Source: Oceanococcus sp964629015
GTDB taxonomy: Bacteria > Pseudomonadota > Gammaproteobacteria > Nevskiales > Oceanococcaceae
Assembly: GCA_964629015.1 (NCBI GenBank)
Contig: CAZVMN010000002.1
Coordinates: forward strand, 186,001-250,000
Direction: 5' to 3'
DNA: 64,000 nucleotides
In this document: positions 24,977-33,616 of the stretch, piece by piece
How positions within the stretch are numbered: the first letter of the stretch is position 1
How the letters are laid out: each line of letters opens with the position of its first letter
Notes under the pieces: model-generated
What the model was told of the DNA's origin: nothing
What the model saw: the letters and a program-made list of their open reading frames with translations, nothing else
Databases searched by the model: none
Made by a program: the position numbers and the translations under genes

Positions 24977-26161
24977 ATGTCAAACAATGAAGTCGTTGTC
25001 CTGAGCGCTGCGCGCACCGCAATTGGCACCTTTGGCGGTTCGCTGAAGTCCGTGCCACTGGCTGATCTGGCGACCACCGCCGTCAAAGCTGCGATTGAAC
25101 GCTCAGGCGTTGCCACCGACCAGTTTGGTCATCTCGCCATGGGAACGGTTATTCCCACCGTTCCGCGCGATGCTTACCTCTCACGCGTTGCCGCCATTCA
25201 GGCGGGCCTGCCGCAAGAATGCCCGGCATTCAACGTCAACCGTCTGTGCGGCTCAGGCTTGCAGGCGATTGTTTCGGCCGCTCAATCCTTGATGCTTGGC
25301 GATGCCGAAGTGGCCATTGGCGCTGGTGCAGAAGCCATGAGCCAAGGTGCATACATGCTGCCCAGCGGGCGCTGGGGTGCGCGTATGGGCGATGGTCAGA
25401 TTCTCGACTTCATGACCGGCGCGCTGCACGACCCGTTCCAGAATGTGCATATGGGTATCACTGCGGAAAACGTCGCCGAAAAGTACGGTATCAGCCGTGA
25501 ACAGCAGGATGAGCTGGCGGCCGAAAGCCAGCGCCGCGCTGCCCGTGCCATTGAAGAAGGCCGCTTCAAATCGCAGATTGTTCCTGTCGAAATCAAAACC
25601 CGTAAAGGCGTCACCGTATTCGACACCGACGAGCACGTGCGTGGCGACACCACGCCTGAAGTTCTGGCCGGCATGCGCACGGTGTTCAAGAAGGATGGCG
25701 TGGTCACTGCTGGCAACGCATCCGGCATCAATGACGGTGCCGCAGCGATTGTTCTGGCCACCGCCAGCGCCGCGCAAAAGCTGGGTAAAAAACCATTGGC
25801 AAAAATGCTCGGTTATGCCCACGCTGGCGTTGATCCGGCCTATATGGGCATTGGTCCGGTACCGGCCTCGCGCAAAGTGTTGGACAAGCTGGGCTTGTCC
25901 GTCGCAGACATGGATGTGATCGAGTCCAACGAAGCTTTTGCGGCCCAGGCGTGCGCTGTGGCCAAGGAGCTGGGCTTTGACCCGGACAAAGTCAATCCGA
26001 ACGGCTCCGGCATCTCGCTGGGTCACCCGGTTGGCGCCACCGGCGCGATCATTACCACCAAAGCACTCTACGAGCTGGAGCGCATCGGGGGCCGTTACGC
26101 GCTGGTCACCATGTGCATCGGTGGCGGTCAAGGCATCGCCGCGGTGTTTGAGAAGGTCTGA
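24977..26161 (+). CDS. Acetyl-CoA C-acetyltransferase (thiolase)
   Basis: The 394-residue protein is a complete thiolase. The acyl-accepting cysteine is Cys91 in NRLCGSGLQA, the His loop is NGSGISLGHPVGATGA and the second active-site cysteine lies in MCIGGGQG. The size and the short N-terminus match biosynthetic-type or short-chain degradative thiolases (AtoB/PhaA-like). It condenses two acetyl-CoA or cleaves acetoacetyl-CoA. The 3-hydroxyacyl-CoA dehydrogenase gene follows 2 bp later, so the pair can link acetyl-CoA and 3-hydroxybutyryl-CoA. Confidence 0.93.
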   Translation: MSNNEVVVLSAARTAIGTFGGSLKSVPLADLATTAVKAAIERSGVATDQFGHLAMGTVIPTVPRDAYLSRVAAIQAGLPQECPAFNVNRLCGSGLQAIVSAAQSLMLGDAEVAIGAGAEAMSQGAYMLPSGRWGARMGDGQILDFMTGALHDPFQNVHMGITAENVAEKYGISREQQDELAAESQRRAARAIEEGRFKSQIVPVEIKTRKGVTVFDTDEHVRGDTTPEVLAGMRTVFKKDGVVTAGNASGINDGAAAIVLATASAAQKLGKKPLAKMLGYAHAGVDPAYMGIGPVPASRKVLDKLGLSVADMDVIESNEAFAAQACAVAKELGFDPDKVNPNGSGISLGHPVGATGAIITTKALYELERIGGRYALVTMCIGGGQGIAAVFEKV

Positions 26162-26163
26162 TT

Positions 26164-27015
26164 ATGCTGGAGCTGAAAACCATCGGCGTGGTGGGTGCCG
26201 GCCTCATGGGCAACGGCATCGCGCAGGTCACGGCACTTGCCGGATTCAAGGTCATCATGGTCGATATCGCCGACGCGGCTTTGGAGCGCGGCATGGCCAC
26301 GCTGAGCAAAAGTCTCGACAAGCTGGTGGACAAGCAAAAGCTGTCGCCACAAGATCGCGATGCCGCGCTTGGACGCATTCAAACCACCACGGCCTATGCC
26401 GACCTCGACGCAGCCGATCTGGTGATTGAAGCGGCGACCGAGAACCGCGACATCAAGGTCAAAATTCTCAAGCAGCTCGACGAGATTCTGCCAGAAGCCT
26501 CAATCATTGCGACCAACACCTCGTCGCTGTCGATCACGGAGTTGGGTGCCGCGACCAGCCGGCCTGATCGCTTTGTCGGCATGCACTTCTTTAACCCCGT
26601 GCCAGTCATGGCTCTGGTTGAAGTGATCAGTGGTCTGCAAACCAGTCAGGACACCCACGACATCGTCAAAGCTTTTGCCAGCAACATCGGCAAATCACCG
26701 ATCTCGGTCAAGAATGCGCCAGGCTTCGCCGTCAACCGCATTCTCTGCCCGATGATCAACGAAGCGATCTTTGCGCTGCAGGACGGCATCGCCACGGCCG
26801 AGGATATCGACGCCGGTATGAAGCTGGGTTGCAATCAACCGATCGGTCCTCTGGCTTTGGCCGATCTGGTTGGTTTGGATACGCTGCTGGCGATCATGGA
26901 CGTGTTTGTTGCCGAATTCGGTGACCCCAAATATCGTCCAGCCCCGTTGCTGCGGGAATTGGTGGCCGCTGGCCACTATGGGCGTAAAACTGGGCGGGGC
27001 TTCTATCAGTACTGA
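26164..27015 (+). CDS. 3-hydroxybutyryl-CoA dehydrogenase family protein
   Basis: The 283-residue protein matches the length of single-domain 3-hydroxyacyl-CoA dehydrogenases. The NAD loop GVVGAGLMGNGIAQV is at residues 8-22, and the catalytic His-Glu region is HFFNPVPVMALVEVI. The C-terminal dimerisation part carries PGFAVNRILCPMINEAI and ends GRKTGRGFYQY. It oxidises (S)-3-hydroxybutyryl-CoA to acetoacetyl-CoA, or the reverse. It is co-transcribed with the thiolase and followed by a strong terminator. Confidence 0.93.
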   Translation: MLELKTIGVVGAGLMGNGIAQVTALAGFKVIMVDIADAALERGMATLSKSLDKLVDKQKLSPQDRDAALGRIQTTTAYADLDAADLVIEAATENRDIKVKILKQLDEILPEASIIATNTSSLSITELGAATSRPDRFVGMHFFNPVPVMALVEVISGLQTSQDTHDIVKAFASNIGKSPISVKNAPGFAVNRILCPMINEAIFALQDGIATAEDIDAGMKLGCNQPIGPLALADLVGLDTLLAIMDVFVAEFGDPKYRPAPLLRELVAAGHYGRKTGRGFYQY

Positions 27016-27030
27016 AGGCAGCGCTGTTCA

Positions 27031-27060
27031 AAAACCCGGCTCACTGCCGGGTTTTTTGTT
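27031..27060. terminator. Rho-independent terminator
   Basis: AAAACCCGGC (27031-27040) pairs with GCCGGGTTTT (27046-27055) around TCACT, followed by more T. The symmetrical A and T runs allow it to work in both directions between the convergent dehydrogenase and lipoprotein genes. Confidence 0.92.
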
Positions 27061-27069
27061 TGCGACGCA

Positions 27070-27768
27070 TCAATAACGGATTAACACGGGCTGATAGGCG
27101 AAAACACCGCTCAAATGATGGAGTAAGGCGTGACGCCCCTCGCCCTGCCACACCAGGCTGATCGTCTCGTGCGCAGCCGCACTGGCCTGCAACAACTCAT
27201 CCAACGACCGCTCGGCATCGACAGGCCCGATGTGCATTTTCATCAACTCCAACCACATCCGGCTGACACCATGAATGTAGTGCGGCCAGACCTCTTGCAT
27301 AGCGGGTGACCACGCAGGATCACTGGTGGCCGCCAGCTCCGGCCCGGACCAATAGCTGACATCGCGACAACTGGCCGTTTGCATCACCCCCTGCTGTTGC
27401 AAACGCACGATCAATGGATGGGTCAACACCTGCTCTCGGATCTGCTGATAGGCCGGCTCGTTGCTGCGAAAAATGAAACTGAATCGGCGCCCCGCACCAT
27501 CACGACCTGCACGACGGTGAAAACGCCAGATCTCCAGGTTGTCACCAACGGATTCCATCGCCGGCGCAAACACCGCCACAGCCAATAGTCCATCCGGTGC
27601 CCACGGTGGCGGTTGATCTTGCTCCCAGGTCCACTGCACACGACAGGAATGCCACGACGGCATCGACATATCCGCGGAGGCCAAGGTCCGGGTTTGCGGC
27701 TGCGGTGTGGTGGTACATCCCACCAGCACCAACCCAACAACGCCGGCAACAACCCGTCGCAGTCGCAT
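27070..27768 (-). CDS. Predicted lipoprotein of unknown function
   Basis: The start at 27768 gives a 232-residue protein with a lipoprotein signal, MRLRRVVAGVVGLVLVGC, whose Cys is at residue 18. The mature part is rich in Trp and His, and I recognise no family. One pair of cysteines, in HSCRVQW and TASCRDVSYW, could form a disulfide. It is separated by 10 bp from the upstream DUF202 gene and is probably co-transcribed with it. The function is unknown. Confidence 0.65.
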   Translation of the reverse strand: MRLRRVVAGVVGLVLVGCTTTPQPQTRTLASADMSMPSWHSCRVQWTWEQDQPPPWAPDGLLAVAVFAPAMESVGDNLEIWRFHRRAGRDGAGRRFSFIFRSNEPAYQQIREQVLTHPLIVRLQQQGVMQTASCRDVSYWSGPELAATSDPAWSPAMQEVWPHYIHGVSRMWLELMKMHIGPVDAERSLDELLQASAAAHETISLVWQGEGRHALLHHLSGVFAYQPVLIRY

Positions 27769-27778
27769 TGTGACGCTG

Positions 27779-28150
27779 CTATCCACGGACGAAGTACAAG
27801 GTGCTCATCAGCATGACGCCGAGAATCGCCACCACCACGTTGATCACCATTCCCCACCTTGGACTGTAGCCCGCGGGAAACTCCTCAGCTTGCAGGGTTT
27901 TCAGCACGCTCGCGTATTGCTTGCACGAGTACAGCGCAGCGATGGCGCCAAGGGCGATAAATGCCAGTCCCAACCAGAAGGTCGCAAGCATCGAAACCGT
28001 ATGCGCGCGCTCGGGTTGCAGCACGCTCATCAGCAGCCCGGCCCGCTCGACCAAAAATCCAAACGCAATCAAGGCCAAACTGGTGCGATTCCACGCCATC
28101 AAGGTGCGCTCTGCGGCAAACAGCACACGTGGATCTCGAAGGTCAGACAT
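27779..28150 (-). CDS. DUF202 domain membrane protein (YidH type)
   Basis: The 123-residue protein has the DUF202 opening DPRVLFAAERTLMAWNRTSLALIAFGFLVERAG, then two more membrane helices. Three helices in all match E. coli YidH/YidG. The start at 28150 leaves the conserved region just after the N-terminus. Members have no established role. It is divergent from the GIDE-like gene and precedes a lipoprotein gene. Confidence 0.88.
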   Translation of the reverse strand: MSDLRDPRVLFAAERTLMAWNRTSLALIAFGFLVERAGLLMSVLQPERAHTVSMLATFWLGLAFIALGAIAALYSCKQYASVLKTLQAEEFPAGYSPRWGMVINVVVAILGVMLMSTLYFVRG

Positions 28151-28188
28151 GGCGGGGCTCACTGGGAAACCGCCTCAGGTTACGACCA

Positions 28189-28214
28189 GTTGAGGGATCA
28201 ACTCAAACCTCAAC
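28189..28214. promoter_or_regulatory. Inverted repeat between divergent genes
   Basis: GTTGAGG (28189-28195) and CCTCAAC (28208-28214) are perfect arms around a 12-nt centre. Outside them CCAG and CTGG add a partial extension. The repeat sits in the gap between the DUF202 gene (start 28150) and the GIDE-like gene (start 28280). It may be an operator or a leader hairpin. Confidence 0.35.
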
Positions 28215-28279
28215 ACTGGACGTGCCTCTGTTCCCTTCCCAGAATGCGATGCTGTCGCGGTCAGCAAGGACACAAACGC

Positions 28280-29029
28280 GTGCAGACACCAGACTATTTT
28301 TCCGCAGGCATTTGGCTGCTGATTTTTGGCAGCACCTCGCTGATTTTTATTGTGACTTGGTATCTGGGGATCAAGCGTCGACGTCAGCTTGAAGGCCGCG
28401 CCGTGTCCAAGCTTCGATCGGCCGCACAAGGTGCTGTCGCGATCGACGGACGAGTCGACAACCTGCCAGGCAGTTCGATACGCACACCCTTCAGTGGCAA
28501 CCCTTGCGTGTGGTGGGAGTACACCATCAGCGAAACCACACGGGACAGCAATCGCAACACACGAGAGCGCATTGTTGCCACCGACCAGAGCCGCGAACTG
28601 TTCCTGCTTTATGACGACACGGGAGAGTGTGTTGTCGATCCCAGCGACGCAGAAGTGTGGTTTGCAGAAACACGCCAATGGCAGGACAGCCACGTCCGTG
28701 AGCCGGGTGATCACTCGAGTTCGAGCAACACATCAGGTCGCTACACTTACAAAGAAACCTTCATCCTGCCGGGTGCGCTGGTGTTTGCGATGGGCGATTT
28801 ACAAACGCTGCGTCCGGACACCACAAGCGACGGCACCAATATGCTGACCCGCCCGGCCGATGGCGGCTGGTTTTTGTTGGCGAATGGCTCAAAAGACAAG
28901 GTTTTGCAGCAAGTCCGCTCTGGGTGCAACCCGGGCTGTTTGCTATTGATCGGGCTGGCGACGGCCGTCGTGACTCTTGCCGGCGTTCTCTATCTCACCG
29001 GTGTGGTTGTGATGACATCGGCCACATGA
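28280..29029 (+). CDS. GIDE-like domain membrane protein
   Basis: A GTG start at 28280 is chosen because AAGGA lies 9 bases upstream; the protein then has 249 residues. One membrane helix occupies about residues 8-28 and a second lies near the C-terminus. Between them is a domain with GNPCVWWEYTI, a basic segment RNTRERIVATD, LLYDDTGECVVDP and YKETFILPGALVFAMGDL. This arrangement is that of the GIDE/E3 ligase-like domain first known from the mitochondrial ubiquitin ligase MUL1, but without the RING finger. The bacterial function is unknown. Confidence 0.75.
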   Translation: MQTPDYFSAGIWLLIFGSTSLIFIVTWYLGIKRRRQLEGRAVSKLRSAAQGAVAIDGRVDNLPGSSIRTPFSGNPCVWWEYTISETTRDSNRNTRERIVATDQSRELFLLYDDTGECVVDPSDAEVWFAETRQWQDSHVREPGDHSSSSNTSGRYTYKETFILPGALVFAMGDLQTLRPDTTSDGTNMLTRPADGGWFLLANGSKDKVLQQVRSGCNPGCLLLIGLATAVVTLAGVLYLTGVVVMTSAT

Positions 29030-29090
29030 GAGGTGAACAGGAGATCACGCTGAGGCGTCAGCAACGTAGGCTCTCGCCGCCATCCAACAC

Positions 29091-29633
29091 TTACCATTTC
29101 ATCATGGGCGCGGGATTGAAAGGATGGCGCACAAACCAAGCCCCAGCCTTATGCAGCAAACCCTTGTGAAAACCGGCATTGGGAAACTGCTGCTGCACTT
29201 CCCGAACCTGTGACGGTGACAACCCGCATTTGACAAGGCCCAGCGAAAAATCGACCAAATCTGCCTGTCGAAAAGCCTCCACCAGCGGATAGCGCGAATC
29301 GCGCACCGCGCGCAGGCGGTGATGCTCTGTGATCATCAGGCGAATGTCATCCGACCATGCTCCCAATCCACGCTCGTCAAGACACTGCAAGGCGGGGACA
29401 ACCGACGGCTCGAGATAGTCCAAAGTATTCTCGGTCCAAAGACCGATATCGTGAAAACACGCCGCGATCGCCACTTTGGTTTGCTCCTCCTCGGAACAAG
29501 CCCGTAAGGCAAAACAAAAGCTGAGCATGCGCTGGCAATGGTTTCGATAGCCGTCGTAATCCTCGGCAATCAGTGATCGCCAGGGTTCCAAAAGCTCATC
29601 CAGCAGCGCGTGCGCGGGTGTCGTTTGCATCAT
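29091..29633 (-). CDS. HD domain-containing hydrolase
   Basis: The 180-residue protein has the pattern of a metal-dependent HD phosphohydrolase: a first histidine in YDGYRNHCQRML, the HD pair in ACFHDIGLW, and a later histidine in ITEHHRL. It lacks any extra domain that would tell the substrate. It stands alone on the minus strand, 61 bp from the convergent GIDE-like gene. Confidence 0.82.
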   Translation of the reverse strand: MMQTTPAHALLDELLEPWRSLIAEDYDGYRNHCQRMLSFCFALRACSEEEQTKVAIAACFHDIGLWTENTLDYLEPSVVPALQCLDERGLGAWSDDIRLMITEHHRLRAVRDSRYPLVEAFRQADLVDFSLGLVKCGLSPSQVREVQQQFPNAGFHKGLLHKAGAWFVRHPFNPAPMMKW

Positions 29634-29728
29634 GATGGTGCACCTGGGTTTCGGCCATTATGCGCCAATGACAGCGGATTACAGCGTGACCTAAGTGACA
29701 GGCGTATGACAAAACGCCATATGCCGGA

Positions 29729-30217
29729 TCACAACACGCGTCGCATCAAGGCCCGTTGTAGCGTTTCACCGTTGCGTTCAACCACCTCATGTTTCACACA
29801 TTCAAAACCGTGGCGCAGAAAAAACGGCTGCGCCAGCAGGCTGGCGTGGGTGGTCAGTTCCCGCACACCCCGCGCCTTCAGACCGCTCAGCGCTGCTGAA
29901 AACAACTGGCTCGCTACGCCTTTTCGCGTAAAACCCGGCGCGCTGAACAGCATGTCGATATAGCCATCGAGACGATAGCCGACAAAGCCCGCGACCTTGC
30001 CTTCGCGTTCGGCCAGCACCGTGGTCAATTCGACGAAACGACTCTGCCAGCGGTCAAGATCCGGCTGCAATGGAGCCCACGCGTTGCGCTGCGCCTGTGT
30101 GTAATGCGAGGCGGAGACCTCATGCACGGATCGTTGAAATACGTCGAGCAGCGCGGGCGTGTCGTCAGGTCCTGCTTGACGCAAAGTGAAGGCGTTGGTG
30201 GTCGCTGTCACATGCAC
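29729..30217 (-). CDS. GNAT family N-acetyltransferase
   Basis: The 162-residue protein begins FTLRQAGPDDTPALLDVFQRSV and has the acetyl-CoA loop in the form FTRKGVASQLFSAAL (motif A, R/Q-x-x-G-x-A), then LLAQPFFLRHGFE. The family is clear, and the PlaT/YitI-like length suggests a small-molecule acceptor. It is followed on the same strand, at lower coordinates, by the HD gene at some distance. Upstream lies a secreted rhodanese gene with the same orientation. Confidence 0.87.
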   Translation of the reverse strand: MHVTATTNAFTLRQAGPDDTPALLDVFQRSVHEVSASHYTQAQRNAWAPLQPDLDRWQSRFVELTTVLAEREGKVAGFVGYRLDGYIDMLFSAPGFTRKGVASQLFSAALSGLKARGVRELTTHASLLAQPFFLRHGFECVKHEVVERNGETLQRALMRRVL

Positions 30218-30292
30218 CGTGTTTTATCGCCACAACAAACTGACATTGAGATCCGAACGTTTCGATTCGAGCACCGAGTCATTCGTCTTCCC

Positions 30293-30631
30293 TCAGCAAC
30301 AGGAGGCGGAATCAAGCCCACGCTCCCGGCGTGCATTTTCCACACTGCCCGCATTGCGGACATTGCGATAACCCGCCTGTTCCAGCAACGATTTGGCGAT
30401 GCCCGCACGACGACCACTGCGGCAATACAGCACGATTTCTGTGTCTTTGTCGTCGATAAAGCCCTGCACCCGCGCAACAACCTCGGTGTGCGGCACCAGG
30501 CGATCACTGGCGATGCCATTTTCCGTCTTTTCCTCAGGTGTTCTGACATCCAGCCACACAGATTCGGCGTGCGCAGCAAGGCTGAGAAACATGCTCAACA
30601 GCACACTGCAGATTTTCGATTTGAACGACAT
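30293..30631 (-). CDS. Secreted single-domain rhodanese ending in a Cys-Cys
   Basis: The start at 30631 gives 112 residues with a signal peptide (MSFKSKICSVLLSMFLSLAAHA). The mature protein is one rhodanese domain: VWLDVRTPEEKTENGIASD, and the active-site loop LYCRSGRRAGIAKSLL with the persulfide-forming cysteine. It resembles PspE-type periplasmic rhodaneses. The unusual point is the C-terminus, which ends SASCC, with two cysteines as the last residues. These could take part in sulfur or thiol transfer, but that is inference. Confidence 0.85.
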   Translation of the reverse strand: MSFKSKICSVLLSMFLSLAAHAESVWLDVRTPEEKTENGIASDRLVPHTEVVARVQGFIDDKDTEIVLYCRSGRRAGIAKSLLEQAGYRNVRNAGSVENARRERGLDSASCC

Positions 30632-30694
30632 TCGATCCACCAATCACCTCATGCACGCCAACATCATGGCACCACCGACATGACAATGCCCTGA

Positions 30695-31192
30695 TCAGTT
30701 GTCTGCGATCAAACGTTTACCCAGGCTCACCACCGAGTCGACGTCATAGCCAAGGGCGCGATAAAACGCCAGCACGTCCGTGTTGCTCTCGCGCACCTGG
30801 AGGTTGAGCTTGGGACATCCCATTTGCTTTAGCGCTTGCTCACAGTGCGTCATGAGTGCGCGACCTATGCCCCGTCCGCGCTGATCGGGCTCAACCGCGA
30901 GGTAATTCACCCAGCCGCGGTGCCCGTCAAATCCCGCCATAACCACGCCGACCAAACGTGCGTCTCGCTCAGCCACCACGAAAAGCTCGGGTTGCACGGT
31001 CAGCTTCCGGGCGATGTCTCGCTGCGGATCATTCCAGGGTTTGGTCAGACCACAGCGTTGCCATAGCGCGATCACCGCATCTTGGTCCTGTTCCTGGTAC
31101 GGCCTGATGTGCAATTTGTTCAAAACCTCATACTCACGAATACGCCGAAGACACCGCACTCCATGTACGCATGAATCCGGCCTTGAAATCAT
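30695..31192 (-). CDS. GNAT family acetyltransferase, YpeA-like
   Basis: The protein follows E. coli YpeA almost motif by motif: LHIRPYQEQD, LWQRCGLTKPWNDPQRDI, FDGHRGWVNYLAVEPDQRGRGIGRAL and YRALGYDVDSVVSLGKRLI. Homology begins at the internal LHIRPYQ, so the true start may be a TTG at 31123 (or 31114), preceded by GAGG; the ATG at 31192 would add 23 residues of unlikely sequence. The acceptor substrate of YpeA proteins is not established. The gene lies 17 bp after a methyltransferase gene of the same strand. Confidence 0.88.
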   Translation of the reverse strand: MISRPDSCVHGVRCLRRIREYEVLNKLHIRPYQEQDQDAVIALWQRCGLTKPWNDPQRDIARKLTVQPELFVVAERDARLVGVVMAGFDGHRGWVNYLAVEPDQRGRGIGRALMTHCEQALKQMGCPKLNLQVRESNTDVLAFYRALGYDVDSVVSLGKRLIADN

Positions 31193-31209
31193 TCTGTTGC
31201 ATTCTTCTC

Positions 31210-31992
31210 TTAGCGTTTGCGCCCGGTGATGCTGTACACCAAGGGAACATCGTGCCCACGATGACCCAGATAAAAGCGCCCAGGTGCACGTTCGATCATG
31301 TCGGGAAAACAGTTGTAGGGACTGAATTCAAACTCACTGACACGCTCAATATCGATACCCGCGGCAAGCAACGCATTGATGACGCTGGACACGGGATGAG
31401 CCCAGGTCGCAAGCCGGGTCACTACATCGGCCCCATTCTCCGTGTAGGTTCCTTCCTCATCAACATCCGGCTGTTCCCGCGTGAAATACGAGTAACCGGC
31501 CAGAAGATCATAGATCGGATGAAATTCCACGATATAAAACCGACCGCCGGGAGCCAGATTGCTGGCCACAATATCGGCCCACCGACGCAAATCGGGCAAC
31601 CAGCAAAGCGCACCATACGAGCTAAACACGATGTCGAAGGGTTCACGATCCTGACGCTTGAAACTGTAGACGTCACTGCAGACAAACTGAGCCGGCAGAT
31701 CACTGCGTGCGGCCAACAGCTTGGCTTTTTCAATCGCCACCGGCGACAGATCAACGCCAGTGGCTATGGCCCCCAGACGCGTCCAGGACAAGGTGTCCAA
31801 GCCAAAATGGCATTGCAGATGCAGCATGCGTTGACCGGCCACCTCGGTGAGTTCAGCGAGCTCGATTTCCCGCAGGGAGGATTGCCCAGCCAGAAAGCCT
31901 TCGACATCGTAGAACTTGGACACGAAATGTGCCTCAGCGCGCTGATCCCAGGCCCGCCGGTTCATTTCCAGATAGTCGAGCTCGGACGTCAT
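31210..31992 (-). CDS. Class I SAM-dependent methyltransferase
   Basis: The 260-residue protein has motif I in RMLHLQCHFGLDTLSWTRLGA (HFGLDT in place of the usual ExGxGxG), then TGVDLSPVAIEKAKLLA (SAM-binding acidic loop), and FDIVFSSYGALCWLPDLRRW (post-motif). This HLQCHFGLDTLSW form is typical of a large group of unassigned bacterial methyltransferases. The substrate is unknown. It is co-oriented with the YpeA-like gene and may share its transcript. Confidence 0.9.
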   Translation of the reverse strand: MTSELDYLEMNRRAWDQRAEAHFVSKFYDVEGFLAGQSSLREIELAELTEVAGQRMLHLQCHFGLDTLSWTRLGAIATGVDLSPVAIEKAKLLAARSDLPAQFVCSDVYSFKRQDREPFDIVFSSYGALCWLPDLRRWADIVASNLAPGGRFYIVEFHPIYDLLAGYSYFTREQPDVDEEGTYTENGADVVTRLATWAHPVSSVINALLAAGIDIERVSEFEFSPYNCFPDMIERAPGRFYLGHRGHDVPLVYSITGRKR

Positions 31993-32029
31993 GCTGACGA
32001 TGATACGCAGCGCTCAGCCGGTGTGTGAA

Positions 32030-32323
32030 CTACCCTTCACCTTCGCGCGCCAGGCTGTTGCCTCGTCCAACCAGGATTTGATCGCCAAGCTGCATGCCCA
32101 GTAACAGTGCCGCTACCACGGATACCACCGCGTAGACATCGCTGAGACCCGCCAACGGATGCCAATCAACAACAGAGGCCAGCCCGAACGCAGGCATCGC
32201 GCACATCACGAAAATCAGCCAGCAACGACGCCAATTGCGTGCACGTCGCCACACGGTGGATGTCAACAGACCCGCACCGAACGAAACCGCTGCCATGCCG
32301 AGTAAAAAAGTCCAGGATTCCAT
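32030..32323 (-). CDS. Small membrane protein, unknown function
   Basis: The 97-residue protein has about three hydrophobic helices and an Arg-rich loop (WRRARNWRRCW), consistent with an inner-membrane protein. No family is recognised. It precedes the methyltransferase gene by 38 bp on the same strand. The 210 bp beyond its start (32324-32533) contain no gene; a TTTTAC/GTAAAA inverted repeat lies at 32477-32498. Confidence 0.6.
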   Translation of the reverse strand: MESWTFLLGMAAVSFGAGLLTSTVWRRARNWRRCWLIFVMCAMPAFGLASVVDWHPLAGLSDVYAVVSVVAALLLGMQLGDQILVGRGNSLAREGEG

Positions 32324-32476
32324 CTGTACGGCTCAGCCGGAAACGCTCGGACACGCTGTAATTGGATGGTCGAGCGCCGGAGGCGCACACACGAGTAAAT
32401 ACACCTGAATACCGCAAGGGGACGTCCAATGAGCATGCCATGCGACTTGGCCCAGCACAGCTAGCGTTTCCGATAG

Positions 32477-32498
32477 TTTTACCGCCTACCGCGTAAAA
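32477..32498. repeat. Short inverted repeat in a gene-free stretch
   Basis: TTTTAC (32477-32482) and GTAAAA (32493-32498) flank a 10-nt GC-rich centre in the 210-bp gap between two minus-strand genes. It could be a weak downstream hairpin for the DUF2750 gene. The arms are short and AT-rich, so chance is possible. Confidence 0.25.
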
Positions 32499-32533
32499 TT
32501 AGCCGCAATTGCAGCCATCAACGGCGACCAAAA

Positions 32534-32956
32534 CTAGTTCTCGTCTTCGAAGTCTGCCAATTGCTGCTCGTATGTCGCGGTCAACTGCGGCGGCATAGCC
32601 TCACCGATGGCATCGGCAAGTTCCAGGGCTTCGCCCTCTGTACCAACCAATTGATCGTCCCAGTTCACACCAACCAGCACCGCGTCTTCCGCCATGCCAG
32701 GGAGCCAACGATAGAGAAAATCGAAAAGCGTGATTTCCTCAATCTGAAACTCATCGAAACCATTGCGCTTCACCTGCCCAGCTTTTTCCGAATTCGACCA
32801 AAACATCAGCACGGTGGATTCATCATCCTGACTCGAGACCGAGCTGGCCACACCGTCATCGGAAGCCAAAACGTAGACAACTTCCGTGTCAATGACGCGC
32901 GCGATGAACTGAATATCCGCAGAGGAGGAACCGGACAGATCAAGAGGCATGGACAA
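32534..32956 (-). CDS. DUF2750 domain-containing protein
   Basis: The 140-residue acidic protein matches the DUF2750 pattern: VYVLASDDGVASSVSSQDD, VLMFWSNSEKAGQV, ITLFDFLYRWLPGMAEDAVLVGVNWDD. Such proteins are cytoplasmic, about 120-140 residues long, and uncharacterised. A second ATG two codons downstream (32950) is an alternative start. It is separated by 42 bp from the upstream LysE-type exporter gene on the same strand. Confidence 0.85.
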   Translation of the reverse strand: MSMPLDLSGSSSADIQFIARVIDTEVVYVLASDDGVASSVSSQDDESTVLMFWSNSEKAGQVKRNGFDEFQIEEITLFDFLYRWLPGMAEDAVLVGVNWDDQLVGTEGEALELADAIGEAMPPQLTATYEQQLADFEDEN

Positions 32957-32998
32957 TTCCGCAAGTGATTGGACGAACCATGATAAAGCCGATGGGCG

Positions 32999-33616
32999 TT
33001 ACATCGCCCGGATCGTCGCACAGACACGCACGAGTGCAGCCAAACCAAACAGCCACAATACACCCGCACTGAGTCGCGCGAGCACGCTGGCATGGCGGCG
33101 CAACGGTTCGCGAATGCGCGTCACCTGGAATACGCCAGTGACGACGGAGTACCAAAGGCCATCGATGGCAAATGCAGTGAGGACCGCGACAACGCGGCCC
33201 AGATTGCTGACATCTTGAGGCACCGCAACCGAGAACAGTGCCAGGAAAAACACCATCACTTTGGGATTACCCAAGGCCATGCCAAAACCATCGCGGGCCG
33301 CCGCACGATGTGACGGCGTAAGCTCTACCGCCGTGGCGCGCTCACGCCAGCTCAGCATCCCCAAATATGTCAGCCAAACGCCCGCAAGGCCCCAAACAAG
33401 CAAAGCCATCCATGCGTGCAGTGTAAAAATCAATGCCACTCCGGACACGGCGCAACTCGCGTAGATCGCCACACCCAAGGCATGCGACCACGCACTCGTC
33501 AGTCCCGCCTGAGGCGACACCACCGCATGGCGCATCACCACCGCCAAACTGGGCCCGGGTGACACTGCCCCGGCAAGGCAGGCGAGCACCACCACCATCC
33601 ATTCCGACGCACTCAT
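32999..33616 (-). CDS. LysE family translocator
   Basis: The 205-residue membrane protein has the LysE/RhtB signature near the N-terminus, AGAVSPGPSLAVVMRHAV, and about six hydrophobic helices. The segment GFGMALGNPKVMVFFLALF is the second conserved part. Members export amino acids or related small molecules with proton exchange. The gene overlaps the end of the upstream glycosyltransferase-like gene by 4 bp. Confidence 0.9.
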   Translation of the reverse strand: MSASEWMVVVLACLAGAVSPGPSLAVVMRHAVVSPQAGLTSAWSHALGVAIYASCAVSGVALIFTLHAWMALLVWGLAGVWLTYLGMLSWRERATAVELTPSHRAAARDGFGMALGNPKVMVFFLALFSVAVPQDVSNLGRVVAVLTAFAIDGLWYSVVTGVFQVTRIREPLRRHASVLARLSAGVLWLFGLAALVRVCATIRAM

